Assembly (NCBI RefSeq): GCF_044466355.1
Contig: NZ_JBITMQ010000007.1
Location: 62,001 to 126,000, forward strand
Reading direction: 5' to 3'
Length of the DNA stretch: 64,000 bases
Source of the DNA: Actinophytocola sp044466355
GTDB lineage: Bacteria; Actinomycetota; Actinomycetes; Mycobacteriales; Pseudonocardiaceae
Below, in pieces: positions 60,596 through 64,000 of this stretch. Every line of letters starts with the position of its first letter. Positions within the stretch are counted from its first letter, which is position 1. A model generated the notes under the pieces. That model was given only the letters and a program-made list of their open reading frames with translations, was not told the DNA's origin and did no database searches. Made by a program: the position numbers and the translations under genes.

Positions 60596-61954
60596 TCAGT
60601 CGCCCGGGTGCCAGCCTCGGGCGTCGACGCCACCCGGAATCGGGGCCTTCGGGTCGTACGGGGTGCGGGTGAAGATGAACGTCGCCAGGTCGAGGTGGCT
60701 CACCGTGCCGTCCTCGTGGTGGTGCAGGCGCAGCGTTTCGCCCGCGTAGTAACCGTCCAGGCCGATCCACGTCCCCTGCCCGGTCGGGCGGAAGCGGGAG
60801 CCGCGGCCGCTGCCCGACGCCGGTCGCAGATCCACCCATCCGCCCGCCATCAGCCGCAGCACGAACGCCATCGGGCCCCAGTACCACTGGCCCGTCAGCG
60901 CCAGCAGGTCCTGCGACACCTCCGGGAGCGGGCGCCACTCCGCGGGCAGCGCGGGCTCGTAGTCGTCCACGAGCTTCAGCATGTCCGTGGTCAGCGCCGA
61001 CACGCCCACGCCGGACGTCGCGTTCGTCAGTGCCAGCGCGCCGGTCGTCGTCGCCGGGTCCACCACCACGCTCGCCAGGAAGCCCGGCATCGAACCGCCG
61101 TGGCCCGCCAGCCTGCGGCCGTTGTCGCGCCACGTCTGGAAGCCCAGGCCGTAGCCCGTCGTCCACGCGGCACCGTCCTCCACCGCGGCGGGGGCGCGCA
61201 TTTCCTCCACTGTGTCCGGGTGCAGCACGGTGCCCGAGTCACCCACGATGAACCGCAGCCAGCGGGACAGGTCCGTCGCCGTCGACCACAGTTGGCCTGC
61301 TGGGGCCATCGCACCGGCGTCCGGGGTCGGTTCCGGCAGCAGCACGTCCGCGTACGGGTGCACCGCCCAGCCCAGCGCGTGCGGCGCCTCGGGCATGGGG
61401 GTGGTGCGGCTCATCTCCAGCGGGGCGAGGATCTCCGTGTTGAGTGCGTCCACCCAGGACATGCCGCGCAGTTCCGCGACCAGCTGTCCCAACGTGCCGT
61501 AGCCGATGTTCGAGTAGTGGAACCGTTCCCCGGCGCGGTGCTTGAGCACGTCCTCGTCCACCCGGTCCAGCAACGTCGGCCAGTCACCGCCCAGGCTGCG
61601 CTCCCACCAGGGGCCGGGCGACTCGGACATGAGGCCGCCCGTGTGCGACAGCAGCTGTGCGATCGTCAGGTGCCCGAACGGCGTCCCGGCTACGTGCTTG
61701 TCGAGCGCGTCGTTCAGGTCCAGCCTGCCCTCGTCCCGCAACCGCATCACCAGCACCGCGATGAACGTCTTCGTGATGGAGCCGATGCGGTACTGGGTGT
61801 CGGTGGTCGGCGTGGCCCCGTCGACCTCGCCCCGCGCGCCGCTCCACAGCACTTCGCCGCCCCGCACGACCGCGGTGACGAGCGACGGTGCCCGGTTCTC
61901 CGCCTGTTCGGCGGCGACACGTCGGAGCAGTGCGAACTCGGTGGTCTGCAGCAT
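60596..61954 (-). CDS. Serine beta-lactamase-fold hydrolase (class C/DD-peptidase-like)
   Basis: The product of about 452 residues has the S-x-x-K motif in IGSITKTFIAVLVMRLRDEG, Y-x-N in FHYSNIGYGTLGQLVAELRG, and HGG in LAGHGGSMPGFLASVVVD, the three catalytic motifs of the beta-lactamase/transpeptidase-like family. No signal peptide is seen, so it may be a cytoplasmic esterase or amidase rather than a true beta-lactamase. A C-terminal domain (about 330-452) is added. ATG 61954 is preferred; ATG 61963 is close by. Confidence 0.88.
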   Translation of the reverse strand: MLQTTEFALLRRVAAEQAENRAPSLVTAVVRGGEVLWSGARGEVDGATPTTDTQYRIGSITKTFIAVLVMRLRDEGRLDLNDALDKHVAGTPFGHLTIAQLLSHTGGLMSESPGPWWERSLGGDWPTLLDRVDEDVLKHRAGERFHYSNIGYGTLGQLVAELRGMSWVDALNTEILAPLEMSRTTPMPEAPHALGWAVHPYADVLLPEPTPDAGAMAPAGQLWSTATDLSRWLRFIVGDSGTVLHPDTVEEMRAPAAVEDGAAWTTGYGLGFQTWRDNGRRLAGHGGSMPGFLASVVVDPATTTGALALTNATSGVGVSALTTDMLKLVDDYEPALPAEWRPLPEVSQDLLALTGQWYWGPMAFVLRLMAGGWVDLRPASGSGRGSRFRPTGQGTWIGLDGYYAGETLRLHHHEDGTVSHLDLATFIFTRTPYDPKAPIPGGVDARGWHPGD

Positions 61955-62035
61955 GGCTCGCATTCTTACCGAACGAGCGTCAGGTTCGCGCCTCCGTGAG
62001 GTCGTTACCATTTGCCGCTGCCGCCCGGCCGCTGG

Positions 62036-62656
62036 TCATGGGAGCAGGCCGAGTGACATGGCCGTCGTCACGGCGGCGGTCCGGTCGGACACGTCGAGCT
62101 TGGCGAACGCGCGCAGCAGGTGGGTTTTCACCGTCGCCTCGGAGATGTGCAGCGTCCGGCCTATGTCGGCGTTCGTCAGGCCTTTCGCGACGAACCGGAG
62201 CACCTCGACTTCCCGTGCCGACAACGTTTGCCGCACCGGCCTGCGCACGCGGTCGACCAGCCGGCCCGCTACCGACGGTGCCAGCACGGTCTCTCCCCGT
62301 GCCGCCGCACGGATCGCGTTCGCGAGGTCCGTACGGGTCGCGTCCTTCAACAGGTATCCGGCCGCGCCTGCCTCCACCGCGCGCAGGATGTCCGCGTCGG
62401 TCTCGTAGGTGGTCAGCACGACGACCTTGGTTGACGGGTGTTCGGTAAGGATCCGTTCCGTCGCCCCGACGCCATCGAGGTCGCGCATCCGCAGGTCCAT
62501 AAGGATCACATCCGCCTCGGCGGTCCGCGCGACCGCGACGGCCTCCTCGCCGGAACCCGCTTCGCTGACAACTGTGAGGTCCGGCTCGGCCTCCAGCATG
62601 CCGCGCAGTCCCTCCCGTACCACCGGGTGGTCGTCCACCAGCATCACCCGGATCAC
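62036..62656 (-). CDS. NarL/LuxR-family response regulator
   Basis: The 206-residue regulator has a receiver domain (VDDHPVVREGL, phospho-acceptor Asp 54 in ILMDLRM, Lys in GYLLKDATR) and a LuxR-type HTH (TLSAREVEVLRFVAKGLTNA, ISEATVKTHLLRAFAKLDV). It starts at a GTG overlapping the kinase stop and is the last gene of the ABC-2/two-component operon. Confidence 0.95.
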   Translation of the reverse strand: MIRVMLVDDHPVVREGLRGMLEAEPDLTVVSEAGSGEEAVAVARTAEADVILMDLRMRDLDGVGATERILTEHPSTKVVVLTTYETDADILRAVEAGAAGYLLKDATRTDLANAIRAAARGETVLAPSVAGRLVDRVRRPVRQTLSAREVEVLRFVAKGLTNADIGRTLHISEATVKTHLLRAFAKLDVSDRTAAVTTAMSLGLLP

Positions 62657-63834
62657 CGGGGCACCTCCAGTTCCACCTTCGTACCGTCAGGTCCACTGTG
62701 GACTGACAGTGTGCCCTCGACCTGTGCGGCGCGGGTTCGCATGCCGCGCAGGCCGAAACCGTCCGATGGCACGTCCGGGTCGAACCCGGCGCCGTCGTCG
62801 GCGACGGTCAGGTTCGCGCTCTCGTCGTTGACCCGCAACGAAACCGTCACGTTCCGCGCCTTCGCGTGCTTGCGGATGTTGGTGAGCGACTCCTGCACCA
62901 TGCGCAGCAGCACCACCTCGAGCGTGGTCGGCAGTTCGACGCTGGAACCTGACGCCTGGTAGGTAACGGGAGTCCCGGTCTCCTCGGTGAACCGTTCGCA
63001 CTGCCGCCGGATCGCCTGGTCGACCGAACCGGTGCCGAGTGCGGTCGGCATCAGGCCCGCGACGAGCGACCTGGCCTCCGTCAGGTTCTCCCGCGCGGTG
63101 CGGGCGGCGAGCGTGAGGTGCTTGCGCGCCTTCTCCGTGTCACTGTCCAGTTCGGACTCCGCGGCCTGCACCAGCGTCACCAGGCTCGTGAACCCCTGTG
63201 CGAGCGTGTCGTGGATCTCGGCGGCGAGGCGGGCCCGTTCCGCCGCGACCCCGGCCTCGCGGGAGAGCCGCCCGATCTCCTCACGGCTGTCCTCCAGTTC
63301 CTGGATCAGCTCCGCCCGTTCCTGGCTCTGCGTCACGACCCGCACGATCCACGTACCCATCAGCACCGAGAACAGGATCAGGAACAGGGTGCCGGGCACC
63401 AGCTGGCGGACGGCCGCGTCGACGCCAGCTTCCGCCAGCGCCGACACGACCGGCACCAGGTTGGCGCCGACGACGAAGGCGATGGCCTCGGCGAGGCACA
63501 TCGACATGAACGCCATCGGGCACACCGCGAACAACGCGAACGACATCGTGGGCTCGAACGCGACGCCCAGCACGAGCAGCGCCAGGTTGACGCCCATGAA
63601 GATCCGCCCGCGCACGGGGGACTGGACCGCCGCGACGATGTTCGGCCTGCCGTAGCACAGGTACCAGACGGCCATGGCGGCCAGCGCGCCGACTGTGGCG
63701 ACCTTGTCGGCGGCCGTCGCTCCCGGCTGCTGGACCAGCGCCACGACCAGCGCGATGGAGCCGATCGCGAAGAACACGTCCCACAGCCAGAACAAGCCGT
63801 CCCACGCGTCTAGCCCGCGCGCCGGTTGGTCCAC
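62653..63834 (-). CDS. HisKA_3-type sensor histidine kinase
   Basis: The product of about 393 residues has five or six membrane helices in the first 180 residues, a coiled-coil linker, a HisKA_3 H-box (AAEIHDTLAQGFTSLVTLVQ) and a HATPase domain (VQESLTNIRKHAKARNVTVS, VADDGAGFDPDVPSDGFGLR). This is the intramembrane-sensing class often paired with ABC-2 exporters. GTG 63834 lies 25 bases inside the upstream permease gene; longer frames are less likely. Confidence 0.9.
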   Translation of the reverse strand: MDQPARGLDAWDGLFWLWDVFFAIGSIALVVALVQQPGATAADKVATVGALAAMAVWYLCYGRPNIVAAVQSPVRGRIFMGVNLALLVLGVAFEPTMSFALFAVCPMAFMSMCLAEAIAFVVGANLVPVVSALAEAGVDAAVRQLVPGTLFLILFSVLMGTWIVRVVTQSQERAELIQELEDSREEIGRLSREAGVAAERARLAAEIHDTLAQGFTSLVTLVQAAESELDSDTEKARKHLTLAARTARENLTEARSLVAGLMPTALGTGSVDQAIRRQCERFTEETGTPVTYQASGSSVELPTTLEVVLLRMVQESLTNIRKHAKARNVTVSLRVNDESANLTVADDGAGFDPDVPSDGFGLRGMRTRAAQVEGTLSVHSGPDGTKVELEVPR

Positions 63835-64000
63835 CGGAACGTCAGCAGGCACAGCACCAGCCCGATCACGCACCAGCCGCCCAGCACCAGCGCCGTCTTC
63901 CCGAGTTCCCATGAGCCAGCAGCCTCCTGAACCATCATGCTGTCGGGTAGGAAGACCGAGCGAAAGCCCTGGGCCGCCCACTTGATGGGAAAGAGCGCGC
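63810..64000 (-). CDS. ABC-2 type permease, C-terminal end (cut by window edge)
   Basis: A frame open from the window edge to TAG at 63812-63810 encodes FPIKWAAQGFRSVFLPDSMM, VQEAAGSWELGKTALVLGGW and CVIGLVLCLLTFRWTNRRAG, about 62 residues. This matches the last helix and conserved loop of ABC-2 (DrrB-like) export permeases. The 25-base overlap with the kinase gene places them in one operon: exporter, kinase, regulator. Confidence 0.82.
   Translation of the reverse strand, partial: ALFPIKWAAQGFRSVFLPDSMMVQEAAGSWELGKTALVLGGWCVIGLVLCLLTFRWTNRRAG

Overview
The window is high-GC actinobacterial DNA. It has GTG starts, ATGA/GTGA overlaps, leaderless-looking promoters, mycolata/streptomycete-type families (conservon cvnABCD, SepH, Rpf, XRE-DUF5753/DUF397, DUF3027, DUF2537) and conserved order with the mycobacterial cspB-to-serC region. 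Gene content and intergenic repeats suggest the Pseudonocardiaceae (Lentzea/Saccharothrix-like). That placement is inference.

Layout. (1) 1-4740: a minus-strand operon of a NitT/TauT-type importer (lipoprotein, two permeases, ATPase) followed by UbiX and UbiD, with a readable promoter and operators. (2) 5137-9870: conservon cvnA-B-C-D, a GTPase-linked sensor module. (3) 9893-12439: a helicase-associated/WYL-like protein and a small protein. (4) 12514-15483: small protein, malic enzyme, moaC and a fused moaB-moaE. (5) 15583-18398: VOC protein, WYL regulator, secreted Rpf with a CRP-type operator, and moaD. (6) 18456-21549: TOBE regulator and modABC, so molybdate uptake sits beside molybdopterin synthesis. 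(7) 21519-29280: housekeeping and accessory genes, including a HAD phosphatase, phosphoesterase, frameshifted gene, STAS protein, acyl-CoA ligase, XRE/DUF397 pair, exonuclease and VOC protein. (8) 29376-53523: the conserved chromosomal block: cold-shock protein, DUF2771, MFS, glutaminyl cyclase, DUF3027, Hsp90/sacsin-like ATPase, DUF2530, purine permease, MarR-MFS, GCS2 ligase, SpoU methyltransferase, DUF2537, heterodimeric ABC exporter, sepH, purC, serC. (9) 53578-59002: an OmpR-type two-component system divergent from a lipoprotein/MacAB-like export operon. (10) 59057-64000: an LPXTG thioester surface protein, a serine hydrolase, and a NarL two-component system behind an ABC-2 permease that runs off the window.

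The most unusual signal is a dispersed intergenic repeat of about 144 bp, present four times (37459, 41594 minus, 45178, 60330). Each copy has one or two DnaA-box-like sequences, then a promoter matching the RecA-NDp/PafBC DNA-damage consensus (TTGTCRGTG-N8-TANNNT), then a core that is identical from the ATG through at least 30 bases. That core could be the start of a leaderless mini-ORF or a structured RNA. Next to copy 4 lies a near-perfect DtxR/IdeR iron box followed by a strong hairpin, a candidate iron-responsive small RNA. Other notable elements are a three-level nested inverted repeat (49452-49593), a 19-bp-arm palindrome (60497-60548) and a MITE-like inverted repeat (15483-15575).

All family assignments are by reading the translations; no database search was run.
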